64,000 bases of DNA, taken from Akebia trifoliata. Taxonomy: Eukaryota; Streptophyta; Magnoliopsida; Ranunculales; Lardizabalaceae. The stretch is taken from contig CM030706.1 in NCBI GenBank assembly GCA_017979445.1, forward strand, positions 24,468,281-24,532,280. The letters are read 5' to 3'. Made by a program: the position numbers and the translations under genes. Shown one piece after another: positions 22,150 to 33,773 of this stretch. Within the stretch, counting starts at the first letter, position 1; each line of letters opens with the position of its first letter. The notes below the pieces were generated by a model. It saw only the letters and a program-made list of their open reading frames with translations. It ran no database searches and had not been told where the DNA came from.

Positions 22150-24708
22150 TACAAAGAGCACAAAGTACAGTATTAGAAAGTAAATATTCACTTAAGAGAA
22201 GGCTACAAAATGGAAGCAAGAGGATCAGCATCGGAAGGAGCAGAAGGGTCTGTTGCAGAAGTAACATGAGGGGGATCGACGGCCCCATCTTGGTTCATGT
22301 CGATAACAGGAGTGGATATTTGGACAGGGGGTGGATCAATTGGCTGGGCTGAGGAACCTGCTGCTTGAGCAAGGTTTAATTCTAAGGTAGCATCGACCTC
22401 TAAAAGATCCCCAAGGGCTTGGGTAAGGATAACAATGGGATTCCTTTCTTCATCCAGTTGGAGGGAGGAACGAACCCAAAGCCCCTAGTCCAAGGAGCAT
22501 CTCGGTAGGAGATACTATGGGAGCATCATCCAGGTCTTCCTCATCATCCTTATCCTCCCCTTCATCCTAGTATTGAAGTCGAGTAGCCTCGAAACCTTCA
22601 TGATAAGCCTTCAATGAAGACTCCTCCACCTGCCGAGAGTAGTGGGCCTGTAGTTGCCCCAGTAGCTTTCTTATCTCAACCTTATTCTCTTTGACTTGAG
22701 CAGCCTTGATTGAATCAGTACGTGTACTCAGGGAGGTCAACTCTAGTTCTTGCTGCCTTACTTGGCCCTAGAGCTCTGCTAGTTCTGCATATCTTCGTTG
22801 TACTCTCTCCTTGTAGCTGACCAGCTCTAGTTGTAAAATATCCTGGAGATCCGTCAGCCTCTTATTGGATGCCTCCAGATTGAGGTTGGCCTTGGAGAAT
22901 TGGGTCAGGTTAGCCTCCGTCTCCTCTTTAGCCTTTTGGGAAAATTGGCTAGAGGAGGCCAGCTCAACCTAGAACACAGTTATTTTCTCGTGCTACTCTT
23001 TAGCTAGGACAGTTGCCTAGTTTTTAGCCTTATGCCACTTCAAGAAGGCCACGATTCCATACACGTGAGCCTACGAAGAAAAGAAACAGCATGTTAGAGC
23101 ACAAGAATCAGAAAGTTGTTCAGCAGGGCAGTGAAAGTAGAAGTTACCTGGTGAAGGCAGTGGACGAAACGATCAAAGCCCAGGTCAGCATTATCCCAGT
23201 TAGTAACATCCTAGTCCATAGGAGAAATGGACTGGGAGAGTAGGAAAGTAGCAGTTACGGGGTCCTTAATCCCGCAGTCTTTATTGTGGACGTGGCAAGG
23301 GGAACGGAAGAGGTTGCCCTCATTCCCATCCCAAAAATAGGCCCCACTGCCCATCCAAGCAAAAACAGCCTCCTTCAAAAGGGTCTTACGCAGTGGAGGG
23401 CCCTCATTCGTAGACCCCTCAGAAGGGGAAGGGCTTCTCAGACTCCGTCTGACTAGTCCACGCCTTTTTCGTAGTAAAAAGAAAAATAGGGCTATCCTCC
23501 TTGGCGGTGGCAAAACACTGCCCAGCCTCTGTTTGAGTTTCCTCGAAATACCTGGAGAAACAACAATGGTATTAGTAGTAATCCCGACAGTAACTGCAAA
23601 GGCAAAAATAGAGACATGAACAAAGACAACAGGCTACCCAGATGGCATAGCCTCCCCAGAAAAGCTGGTGCCACGGGAAGAGGGGTTTCTTTTTTTCCTC
23701 TGTACCGTAGTTGGGATAGGTAGTATAGCAACCTTGGAGGTAGTGGAAAGAGGAAACTCTGAGATGTCGATATTCATGACGTCGGAGGGCTCAGGTAAAA
23801 CCTCAAAAGTAGAACTGCGCCACTCAGAATGGATCAAACGATTTGAGCCCTGTATGTTGGAGGGAGGAATCAGATTACTGGGCTCCCTTCATCATGGAGC
23901 TGATGAAAGTGGATCAAGACCCTCTATGGTACGGCCTGAAGGAGTTCGTCGTGCAGGTGGCCGGAGGGATGTCATCTAGAAGATCATCCACCACCGCTCT
24001 CTCAACAGCCCTGGTCTGGAGATCCACTACCTCTGGTCTTCTATCTTTGAATGCTCCGTGTTGTATCTTTCTAGCCTCCGCAATCACCAAAGCGAAAGAT
24101 CCTACACGAGAAGAAGAAAAGTAGTTGAGAAAATAATATTGAGTATGGATAGAGTAAATGAAAGAGGTAACTTCATCCAATAACCTAAAAGCGGCATTAC
24201 CCTGGAAGGTTTAAGGGACTCAGAATCCTTCACGGGGAGTACCAGGGGCAAATTCCTAGTTTTCAAAAATGTAGAGGGGGTCTTTGTACCACCCTTTATC
24301 AGAACTTGGGAGAGAAGGGGTCAGAACCATTACTGCAATCTTGGAGGATAGTGAGTATAATCCAGGCTGATTGGGAATCACTTTTAGGTTGTACTGGGAG
24401 AGGAAGTCGTTGGGGGTGACATCCATCTTCTCCACAGCCTCCACTAGACAGTAGAAGTTCTTGGACATTTGGCCAAGGGACCGGTTTATCTTATTCAGTA
24501 CCTCTCTAAGGAAAATAGAGAGAGGAAAACTAAGGCTAGCCTTGATTTGGCAGGCGTAGACAAAAATCTGCCCCGAACGACAGTCGCTAGGGGTATCAGA
24601 GTAACTACCAACCTGAAGGTTCACCGAAGCGAGAATGTATAGGCTTTGTCGGAGTTGGGATGTAGTGATAGCCATGGGAAAATCAAATGTAGAAGAGGAA
24701 TCAAGCAA
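22150..24708 (-). pseudogene. Antisense ORF remnant of Retand-like element E
   Basis: On the minus strand, opposite to gag-pol, 24708-24256 is a 150-codon open frame containing the segments QLRQSLYILASVNLQVGS and LNKINRSLGQMSKNFYCLVE. Further minus-strand frames (24180-23914, 23513-23211) follow with stops between them. The 23060-22590 part reads as a heptad-like Glu/Leu/Gln-rich coiled coil (for example SKANLNLEASNKRLTDLQ). Retand-type Tat elements are known to carry an extra antisense ORF between integrase and the 3' LTR; position, orientation and a coiled-coil tail fit. The function is unknown. Confidence 0.65.
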
Positions 24709-25121
24709 GCAGAGAGGAAAATATTACCTCAAGGAAGATAGGTAACTGTTGCAGCAAAGTAGGATGAGAAAGAGAAAGAGTCTTATCAGAAAAGCACAGA
24801 GAGGAATTGGCAGAATTTCAGCACGATAGCAAATGAAGAATGCACCAAGTCCCCAATTTATAAGAAGAGGCAAATGAGCACATACGCCTGAGAGGACAAT
24901 TCGAATCCAGTTGAAGAGTTGTAGATTGGGGGTACTGCAAAGAGGTTAAGGGACACGTGGATGAACGCAAATGAAGAGGAATCCATTTAGTCGTTGGTAA
25001 TGATTCGAAGTGACGTTGCATTGAATGCATCGATTCAGAAATAACAAGTACAATTATGAAAGGCCTAAGTAGCCAGTATGAAAACCAAATTACGTCTTGA
25101 GGAGACAAAAATATCTTGTGA

Positions 25122-25140
25122 CTCCTCGAGAGAGGGTAGT
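25122..25140 (+). promoter_or_regulatory. Polypurine tract of element E
   Basis: CTCGAGAGAGGGTAGT immediately precedes the 3' LTR start (TGTAAAGG at 25141). A purine-rich run at this position primes plus-strand DNA synthesis in LTR retrotransposons. The identification is by position and composition. Confidence 0.6.
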
Positions 25141-25690
25141 TGTAAAGGAAAATAATTGCACATTAATCTTAGCCGTATATGTGTCCAAGCCGGCCAAGTG
25201 GTAGGACAGGTCAGAGCAAAGACCTCCCTAGTCTGGCTAGCAGGGCAGCACAGTACTAAGCGAAGCCAGTCCTGCCAGGTAGGGCAGACCATACCTCGAT
25301 AAAACCGCAATACTGTTGCGTGCATATTAGTTCTGAAAATCCTGGATACAATCATAACAGATAAACTCGATTATTTCAAGATACCCCAATTAGGTAAACA
25401 ACCCTCAGAATCAACAGAAATCCCATGATTACGGCCTATACTATAGTCTATAGAGGGGGAAATCCTAGGGAGAGGTAGGGGGTTAAATATCACAGTAAAC
25501 ACTATTGTAGGGGGCTGGAAGGACCGAGGACTAGCCAGTATCAATTATTATTCCTTTATCTCTCTAATTTGATCATCGGAGTGTCTGTAATAGGTACCAG
25601 GCCGCTGCGAGGAAAGGGACGTTGGGAGCTACTTCGGGATTAGTACGTGAGGAATCTATCAGAGCCGTCGATCGAATTTTGACCGCCACA
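25141..25690 (+). repeat. 3' LTR of element E
   Basis: 550 bp, TGTAAAGGAAAATAATTGC...GACCGCCACA, colinear with 15822-16411. Its last ~250 bp are duplicated once more at 25958-26210 together with adjacent RT sequence. Confidence 0.88.
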
Positions 25691-26474
25691 AGTTCATAGT
25701 AGTCTTCATGGGTGATATTTTAATTTACTCAAAAACTCAAAATAAGCATAATGAGCATTTAATGATAGTATTACAGTCATTAAGGGAACATCAATTATAT
25801 GCCAAAGGGAGCAAGTATGCGTTTTGGATGTCCAAGGTGCAATTTCTTGGGCATGTCGTCTTCGAGGAAGGCATCTTAGTAGATCTGAAAAAGTAGAAGT
25901 AGTGATAAGCTAGGAATAGCCTAACAGTGTATTCAATATTTGTAGTTTCCTTGGGTTATACTGCACCCTATAGAGGGGGAAACCCTAGGAAAGGTAGGGG
26001 GTTAAATATCACAATAAACACTATTGTAGGGGGTTGGAAGGACTGAGGATTAGCCAGTATCAATTACTATTCCTCTATTTCTCTAACTTGAGCGTCGAAG
26101 TGTCTGTGACAAGTACCAAGCCGTCTCGAGGAAGGGGACGCCGGGAACTACTTCGGGATCAGTGCGTGAAAGATCCATCAGAGCTTCGATTGGATTTCGA
26201 CCGCCACAAGTTCATAGTATTTTTCATGGATGGTATTTTAATTTAGTCAAAGACTCAAAATAAGCATGAGGAGAATTTAAGGATAGTATTGAAACTATTA
26301 AGGGAACATCAATTATATGCCAAAGGGAACAAGTGTGAGTTTTGGGTGTCCAAGGTGCAATTTCTAAGGCATGTCATCTTCGAGGAAGGCATCTTAGTAG
26401 ATCTGACAAAAGTAGAAGCAGTGATAAGCTAAGAGTAGTCTGAGAGTGTATTCGATATTCATAGTTTCCTTAGG
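25438..26474 (+). repeat. 520-bp tandem duplication across the E LTR / C RT junction
   Basis: Unit 1 (about 25438-25957) comprises the last ~250 bp of the E 3' LTR plus ~265 bp of C RT. Unit 2 (about 25958-26474) repeats both parts in order, including the exact LTR/RT junction GACCGCCACAAGTTCATAGTA. Breakpoints lie in a TATACT-like microhomology. The duplication must postdate insertion of E. Confidence 0.85.
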
Positions 26475-26560
26475 TTAGGAAGATACTATTGGAGGTTTAT
26501 AGTGGAATTTCTTGGTTGGCCACTCCAATGACCCACTTGAAAAAAAAGTGTGAAGTTTGT
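25691..26560 (+). pseudogene. RT palm and connection of element C (partly duplicated)
   Basis: Resumes the RT cut by E. The first copy (25691-25957) has DILIYSKTQ, where the YXDD-type motif reads MGDIL (from IDDIL), then EHLMIVLQSLREHQLYAK and KVQFLGHV. The second copy (26211-26474) repeats this with MDGILI and a stop. Only the second continues into IHSFLRLGRYYWRFI, the expected next motif. Both copies have lost the catalytic Asp pair. Confidence 0.82.
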
Positions 26561-26564
26561 GTGG

Positions 26565-27006
26565 CCAGATGAGTGTGAGGAGGTTTTTTTATAATTGAAA
26601 CGGATGATGACTTCAGCTCCAATATTGGCCAGTAGAGAGGGATTTGTGATTTATAATGACGTTTCTTTAAGAGGTCTGAGATGTGTTTTAATACAAGAAG
26701 GAAATGTGGTAGTCGATACTTCACAATGACTTAAAAATCATGAGAAGAATTACCTGACTCATGATTTAGAGCTTGTAATGATAGTCTTTGTTTTAAAGAG
26801 TTGGCAACACTGTATGTATGGTGAGAAGTTTGAAGTATGTCTTCACTCAGAAAGAATTAAACTTGAAGCAAAAGCGGTGGATGGAGTATTTTAAAGACTA
26901 TGATTTTGAGTTACACTATCATTCAAGAAAGGCTAACATAGTAGCAGATGCCTTGAGTAGGAAATCTCAAGGTTCCATCACTAGTTTAGCTTTAAGGCAT
27001 CGTTAG
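26565..27006 (+). pseudogene. RNase H of element C
   Basis: Frameshifted upstream part (near 26640-26720, I.Q.REGFVIYND-like and a VLIQEGNVVV-like stretch). It is followed by the clear frame 26818-27006 with [22 protein letters not shown] and [17 protein letters not shown]. These are the standard end motifs of Ty3/gypsy RNase H (usually SDHKSLKYIFTQK...[15 protein letters not shown]). Confidence 0.85.
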
Positions 27007-27099
27007 ATATATGAGGTAATTTAGGATTTCTATCTTCATGGGGAGAAATAGGATGATCATTCTTATGTGTTTCATATGGTGGCTGAACCGACTCTTGTA

Positions 27100-28130
27100 T
27101 AAAGAATTATCGTTTCTCAATAAGAAGATAAAGAGTTAGATGAGATATGTTCTAGCATAGTAGCTGGAAGTGGACCTAAGGATTGAACTGTATGTTCATA
27201 TGGGAGTTAGTGCTTCCTTGAGAGCCTTTGTGTGCCAAAAAAATATCAATTGAGAGAAGATTTACTCAATGAAGATCATAGATCGAGGTATATTATTCAT
27301 CCCGAAGGAAATAAGATGTATCGAGACTTAAAGAGTCGGTTCTGATGGAAAGGAATGATGAAAGACATTGCAGAGTTCATTCAAGATGCTTAACTTGTTA
27401 ATAGGTGAAAGCTGAACACCAAAGACCAACAAGATTGTTGCAACTATTACCTATATCAGAATGGAAACGGGAGCATATCACTATGGACTTTGTAATGGGC
27501 GTACGATGGACAAAGATAGGATAAGATGCAGTGTGGGTGATTATAGATCGTTTGACCAAGCCAACGCATTTCCTTGCAATGAGGGTTATAGATTCAATAA
27601 GAATATTGAGGAACTATATTTAGGAAATTGTGAGATTACATGGAGTATCATCATCTATCATATCAGACTGAGACCTACGCTTCACATCGTAATTTTGGCA
27701 AAGATTATAGGGTGCATTAGGGACACAACTCATTCTTAGTACAACTTTTCGTCCACAAATCGATGGGCAATCAGAAAAGGTAATACAGATTCTTGAAGAT
27801 ATGTTGCGAGATGCGCTTTAGACTTTTAGGGAAAGTGGAGCGAGCACCTTTCCTTAGCATAGTTCACGTATAATAATAGTTTTCAATCGAGCATTGGGAT
27901 GGCACTTTACGAGGCTTTGTACGGGAGACCTTGTAGATCACCTATTTGTTGGGTAGAAGTTGCAGACCATACCATTCTTGGGCTAGAGTTGATCTAGGAA
28001 ACAACTGAAAAAATTCATTTTATTCGAGATTGTTTAATTACTACTCAGAGCCGTTAGAAAAGTTATGTTAATCGTTCGAAGACCTTTCGTATTTTAGATA
28101 GGATATCATGTTTTTCTTTGAGTAACACCT
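27100..28130 (+). pseudogene. Integrase of element C
   Basis: Heavily decayed. Readable segments are the zinc-binding part near 27290-27420 (YIIHPEGNKMYRDLK and W.GMMKDIAEF), WEHITMDFV-like near 27468-27490, and later frameshifted stretches matching the core. After about 27740 little remains in one frame. The catalytic triad cannot be read continuously. Confidence 0.7.
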
Positions 28131-28159
28131 CGAAAAGGTGTTTTTTGTTTTAGAAAGAA

Positions 28160-28548
28160 ATGGAAGTTAGCTCGTAAATTTGTTGGTCCCTTTAAAACTC
28201 TTCAGAAGATTGGAAAAGTAACTTATCGATTAGCACTACCACGTCAAATGTCAGGAGTGAACAACATATTCCATGTTTCGATGTTTTTGCAAGCATGTAC
28301 CAGATTCGTCTCATATCATTAGGTGGCAAGAAGTTCAGGTCAACAAAGATGCATCCTACGAGGTGAGACCTTATAAGAGTTTAGACACCAAAGAGCAATT
28401 CTTGCATAATAGGACTATCCAATTGGTCAAAGTATTGTGACAACACCATGATACAGAAGATGCTACTTGGGAATTGAGATCCGAGATTACTTGCAAGTAT
28501 CCAGAGCTATTCAACAGACAGGATATTACAATTTCGAGGAACAAATTC
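28160..28548 (+). pseudogene. Integrase C-terminus and chromodomain of element C
   Basis: Readable stretches are KFVGPFKTLQKIGKVTYRLALP and NNIFHVSMF (the GPF/Y motif, near 28175-28280). About 200 bp later comes EDATWELRSEI.CKYPELF (near 28455-28510), the C-terminal half of a chromodomain. The chromodomain targets new insertions to particular chromatin and defines chromoviruses. Its N-terminal half is frameshifted. Confidence 0.78.
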
Positions 28549-28566
28549 CCTTTAAGAGGGGTAGAT
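28549..28566 (+). promoter_or_regulatory. Polypurine tract of element C
   Basis: The purine-rich stretch TTAAGAGGGGTAGAT ends immediately before TGTAGAAACCC, the start of the 3' LTR. Position directly after the chromodomain frame supports the call. Confidence 0.65.
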
Positions 28567-30200
28567 TGTAGAAACCCAAATCCAAATTAAGTTTTTTTTT
28601 AGTTATTAGATCAAGCCCAATGGACTTTATTTTAGAATCTATCTAATGGGCTTGAGTGAGGATAAGTTAGGTATTAAACTAAAGGTTGATTGGAGATTAA
28701 AGTGGAAGTGAAGGGGCAAATAAGAGAGATCTTTAGTGGATATTATACTAAATAATTGTAAAACATACAAAACATGAGCTTTCCCAATCTATTTTTGCAA
28801 CATCACGGCTCAAATAAATGAAGATTAATTACTTGGGTGGTTAATAAGAAAAATAAAAGAGAAAAGATTTCACAAAATTAAGTTGCTAAAATTATTCTTG
28901 ATTAAGTATGCCATGAAATGCCTTTTATTTGGCTTATCTTGTGAGTTTTTAGGAAAAAAAGAATGTACCAGGTGATCTAAAATATTTCATGCAAAGTATA
29001 AATTGAGAGTTATTGAATTAAATATGAGAGTTTGTTTGAGAAATAAAACATCATTTATTGCATGCGTTTATTCTTCATAGAAAATAAAGAGAGAAAATAA
29101 ACATTAAGAGGAGGGTCAATTACTCTAAAGTTTTGTTATAAATTCACCTCTTATTTTCTTTTCTTATGAATTCATTAAGATTAAAAAATTTAAAACATAA
29201 ATTATCTTCCTCCGATGATTGAAAAGGAAGCTTTAGAGAATCAAAGTTGAAAAAAGAAATTCAAGAATTGCTAGAATAACTTTTCTTGAGGTAGGGGTTC
29301 TTATATTATTTTACTTTATTTAAATATACGTTTTGCATATATGAATATTATAAGAGGTTGAAATATGTTGATATATTGGCATGTTGTTGAATGTTAACTT
29401 GAATTTCTCTAATGCTATAATGCTTGAAATTTTTTGTTATGTTAGATATGAAAAGATGAAATGTGATTATGTAATGAATCATCTCTATATGTTATTAATT
29501 TGGAAAGGTGAATGGACCTTGAAAATAATCCCTAAACGAGCAACTCAGGACCATAAGTCCTTGGGTGAAAGTCTTGGAAGCCCCCGATGAAGATCCTTTG
29601 CTTGGGATGGATGTTGGATAATGATGAAAATTAATTAAGATTGGATGCATGTGATCCTTTAATGAGATTTGCATGTTATTTTTGTTCTAAAAAAATTCAA
29701 ATTCCTAATTTAAAAGTTTCATAAGTTTCAATTTAGTAGTTTTCTATTTTCCTATTTAGAGAATTTCCATGAGTTTCTATTTTGGACGATTTGGAAAATA
29801 TTTGCATGTGATATTTTTTTTTATTGACTTTAGATCATGGGGCTAAATTAAAGCTTTTTCAAATCTTTTTATTTTGTGATAAATTTGAGGAATCATGTAA
29901 CAATTGGAGGATCTTAGCCATAAGATCCATTTGGCAAACCTGATATAAGTTGATGATGATGATTGGACCATAATCTTTTCCGTTTGACCTTAGGATTTTT
30001 CTTGGATCGTAATAGAGATCGATCATCTAGATCGGACGGGTTCGGTGCCTAACACCTTTCGAAATCCGAAATTTGACCCCTTACCCATTTCTCCGATTCG
30101 TGGACCGATCCATATCCATTTGGAGTTATCTGTGGTTCCTAGATCTAAATTAGGTGACGATTCATATTTTTAAAAAATCTCTCATTTACCAATCGGACTC
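28567..30200 (+). repeat. 3' LTR of element C
   Basis: Starts TGTAGAAACCCAAATCC right after the PPT. It contains no gene. Near its 3' end it has the GGTGCCTAACACCTTT motif (30044-30060) inside a hairpin (30038-30067), at about the place where the Tat LTRs carry theirs. The exact end is uncertain (roughly 30190-30235) because the 5' LTR lies outside the window. PIF-related coding sequence follows. The short frame 29381-29590 shows no recognisable domain. Confidence 0.65.
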
Positions 30201-30254
30201 CTCCTTACTATTTAGGGAAAATGGTCAAGGCAATTTCATAGTCTCTCGTCATTG

Positions 30255-30454
30255 TACTTAGAAAAGAACCTGAGAATGGCTCGTCTGTTCCTAATTGTAT
30301 TAAGATATTGAAAGAAATGACAAATTTAGAGAAGGAGATTCATTTTTATAAGCTTGTTCTCAACAAGTTTGTCAAATCGAGAGAGTATTGTGAAATATAG
30401 ATGGTGTTAGATGATGAAGATGAGCGATTGTCTTGGCTAGAGAGTTTTGTTTAA
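30255..30454 (+). pseudogene. Myb/SANT-like ORF1 C-terminus of the PIF element
   Basis: Reads CIKILKEMTNLEKEI, then FVKSREYCEIW and DDEDERLSWLESF with one internal stop. This is the C-terminal helical module of plant Myb/SANT-like proteins of the L10-interacting and Harbinger ORF1 type (C-[IM]-x-x-L...REMF...R..WL). The N-terminal DNA-binding half is missing, replaced by the C LTR. ORF1 normally helps bring the transposase to DNA in the nucleus. Confidence 0.55.
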
Positions 30455-30539
30455 GGGAGCTATGTTATTTTTATGATACATCTTTTTTTTTTGTATAAAT
30501 ATTATTATATGTGATTAATGTTTTTTATGAAATATGGGT

Positions 30540-33527
30540 TGTGACGCCCCGTTAAACGCTAACACAAAATCCTATGTCAGATCTCGAGGCATTAGGTGGC
30601 GCCTCGAAATTTTGGCATGGTCTCCTCTATTTATGTTAGCATTTCAAGGTGTTTAACCTGTATCGCCTGAGAAAAAAAATCTATAATATCCTGTATATAC
30701 AAATAAAATATAATAACTAGCGAAAGTCTATATACATCTAATAACGTACTATAGATTAGGGTGTGGAAGGATAAACAAAATACAAGATTATACAAAACTC
30801 CTCACTCAAACAAAAGTCTTAACACTTAGTACAAAATCTATAATACTACCTAGACGAACTAACACCACCCCCATATAGTCTCAATACTCACCAGGTAACG
30901 GACTCTAGTCATCTATCTGACATACCAAATAATCATCACTCGTGTTCTACACTTGCCTCGCAATCTCCAGATTTGAAATTAAAAAAATGGAAAAGGAAAT
31001 GGTGACTAACAATAGTTACCCAGTAGGGAAGCAAATAATTTCTATCAATAATCTCTCCTAACAAGATCGAATAAACATATCGAATCATTTTAACATATGT
31101 AAAGTTTTATAAAAGAAATTACGATTAACTAGTACATATAACCAAGGATGAGCAACTAAACATTTTAAAACTCATATTACATTCATCAACAGTAGTCACT
31201 ATAACATTTTCTTTTTATACAAATCTAATTAGCCAAATAAAAATATTAAACATGTATTTCATTTTATATATATATATATATATATCAAAATAAGGCAACA
31301 TATACATAATACACAATAGTGGAGTAATGGAATTAGAGAGTTGGGATTCACGACTAGATCACTCCCAGTTGGGATGTGATGTTTTATAATAAAGTATTAG
31401 TTCTTGATTTTGTGACTAGTCGTTATTTACTACACTTGCAGGACCATTTATCCGGCTCAGGCAGGTCGTTTGACATGATCGTAAGTAATGGGTCTCTTTT
31501 CGATGTGTCAGAACGTTCGATTACTATAGATTGTTAGTGATGACTAATTAATCATTTTTGTCTATGCCTATCAGGTGTGCATATGATTCCCAAATATACA
31601 ATCCATTCGTATACGACCACCTTTACATTACAAGTTCACTGGTAAAGATAGAAATAAATAAATTCGAATTTCATTTGTGACTCCACTTTCATACGCGTCC
31701 AATACTATTTATGAGTTTGGTTGTCCCTACCGTACATCCCAAGATAATATATCACTCCAGCTGATATGATAGACTATCTCTTCAGGTGTTCACAAACTCT
31801 TTAATAGTTTATAAAATAACTATATATGCATATTATTTTCTTTCTTTGAAAACAAATAAGAAATTAACATTACAAATTTGAGAATGGATATCCAGTTTCC
31901 TACCATGCAACTATGGTCATGCGGCCTAAAATAAATAACAAAACAAAACATAGCTTGCGCATCATATTATAGAAAGTAAATAAACATGCAACAAATATCA
32001 TTATCCTTGGATATCCATTCACCAGCCTAGACACAACATTACAATGTAAAATGTAGACATCATCCCTTCGATGTGACTCTTACATTTTATCGTTTCATCC
32101 CATTTTCTCATTTTTTTTTCAATTTTTACATTTTCAAACACATCATTCATTTTCCGGATTCATTCACAAAAATATTCATTTTTCGCTATAAAATCATTTT
32201 TCAAACTTTGAAATTCATTTTTATCATTTAAATTGAAACTTTACAAAACTTATATCAAAAGAGGGTCCGAACAGTGCACAGAACCCAACTGACGGAAATA
32301 ACCAGGTAAAATATCCTACATACGTATAATTGATTATAAAATACAATTAAACATATTAAATATTTAAATTTTAGCGTGAATTTAAAATAAAGAATTTTTT
32401 TTTTATATTTTTGAAACATATAACAAAATTTTCGTTAAAACCCTATATGCAATTTTTAGAATCTACGATTATTTATAGAAATTGAAAGTCTTTACCATCT
32501 CTATGTGATAGGATTAAAGTGTGTATGCGAAAATTAAGATGATCTACGAGAACATCGAGATGCATTTGACGTCAAGACGACTGATTTTTTAATCTAGCCT
32601 GGTGGTTTCAAAGATTTCGATGCTGTTATCCTTTCTCCCTTCTACGACGGAGGACAATTCGACTCCAAAATTGATGAAATCTGAGGTTTAAGAATGAAAA
32701 CCCCTGTATCACATACAGTTGATTTTTTATGATACGGGACGAAAGAGAAAAGAAAATGAAAGGAAATTGGGTAGATTTGATAGAGAAGGACGCTGCATAC
32801 ATTTTTCTTTTCTACGTCGAAGGTCAAACGGACTGTTCGCGACGAATCTGAGTTTGAAGATTAGGAAGAAAACTAATTTTTCATTTAAAAACCTTTTACT
32901 GATTTTTGGATGAAAATAAGAGATGATGAATAGTATTTTTATTTAAAAAAATTATTTATAAAAGTACAGGATGAAATCGGTATTTTTTATATTATTTCGT
33001 TTGACGATAACTTGACCGTCCGGACTCCAAAAGTGATAAATGATTACTCTATTTTGTATAATTTTTTTGTTTCAGATCTAATGATGTCGTCAAATTCTAC
33101 AAATTATGTCTTTAACAAAAATTTATTTTTTCTGCCCGGAGGGACCCTAAAATTGATGTCGTTTTCGTTTTTTATGATAATTTGACTTTTTGGACTCTAA
33201 AAATGACAAGTAAATATTTCATTTTTTATAATTTTTCATTACGAACCCAATGGTGTGTTCAAATTTTAAAAATTCTTACTCTAACAAAAAGTCATTTGTT
33301 TAGTTGGTCCGACTCAAAAATGGAGGATTTTGAAACTTTTTTATTTGGATTCGCATTTAAACGTGTTTATAGGCTAAAGTATATTTTTCGATCATTTTAA
33401 ATCAATGGTGAGGTCAGATTTCATTCAAAATGACTAGAACAAAATCTTACAATTTTCCCTAGGATTTTCTCAAAATTTTACTATTTATTTTTTCTCGAGA
33501 TACGGATTGAAAACTCGGGATTTTACA
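30540..33527. mobile_element. Solo LTR D2 (3.0 kb) with perfect target duplication
   Basis: 2988 bp, TGTGACGCCCCG...CGGGATTTTACA, bounded by TGGGT at 30535-30539 and again at 33528-33532. It is similar along its length to D1 and D3. There are no coding domains; the frames inside (for example 32719-32913) are not conserved between copies. A (TA)n run at 31265-31285 is a variable site. It lies inside the PIF element, between its two ORFs. Confidence 0.88.
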
Positions 33528-33532
33528 TGGGT

Positions 33533-33773
33533 AATATATTAACCATTTGTAGTGGATGTTTTTTTATTTATATAAGATTTTATTAGTAGATGGACGCTCT
33601 TTATTTATATAAGATTTTTTTGGTAGATGGATATATTTTTATCATAAGATTTTGTTGGTAGTTGCGTTATTTTTATGTTTTGTAGTCTTATTTGAAAACA
33701 ACTATGCATCAAATGCTTAGTATATCATAAGGAAAATATTATTCGTAATAATACTATTATTATTGTGGCGCCC
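33533..33773 (+). other. Short PIF-derived spacer with imperfect repeats
   Basis: About 240 bp between two solo LTRs. It holds three imperfect copies of a unit of about 45 bp (TTTATATAAGATTTTnTTnGTAGATGGA) at 33551-33665. No coding sequence. By position it is the piece of the PIF element left between two independent insertions. Confidence 0.5.

Larger units (their letters stand above)
15822..25690 (+). mobile_element. Retand-like Tat retrotransposon E with both LTRs
   Basis: A 9.87-kb plus-strand element has 5' LTR 15822-16411 and 3' LTR 25141-25690, with matching termini TGTAAAG...GACCGCCACA. It is flanked by AGTTT (15817-15821) and AGTTC (25691-25695), a 5-bp target duplication with one change. 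Inside are a shortened gag, protease, RT, RNase H, a second RNase H (Tat hallmark), integrase, a 3' region with tandem repeats, and an antisense ORF remnant. Many nonsense codons make it non-autonomous. The host is the RT gene of element C, which resumes at 25691. Confidence 0.9.
11129..30200 (+). mobile_element. Tekay/Del-type chromovirus C, interrupted by D and E
   Basis: A single Ty3/gypsy polyprotein is spread over gag (11129-11856), protease (about 11930-12330), RT (12590-12664, 15462-15821, 25691-25957 and 26211-26560), RNase H (26565-27003), integrase (27100-28130), chromodomain (28300-28530) and a 3' LTR from 28567. The order PR-RT-RH-IN-chromodomain and the gag motifs identify a chromovirus of Tekay/Del type. 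The pieces are colinear, and the RT reading resumes on either side of each insertion, which proves the nesting. The 5' end and 5' LTR lie to the left of element B, beyond the window. The coding capacity is destroyed. Confidence 0.85.

Noticed and set aside
23668..24124. Plus-strand frames of about 100 codons in E
   Set aside because: They are complements of the antisense ORF region and lack domains; the minus strand gives the longer, structured reading.
29381..29590. 69-codon frame in the C 3' LTR
   Set aside because: Lies within the LTR, shows no domain and has no supporting context.
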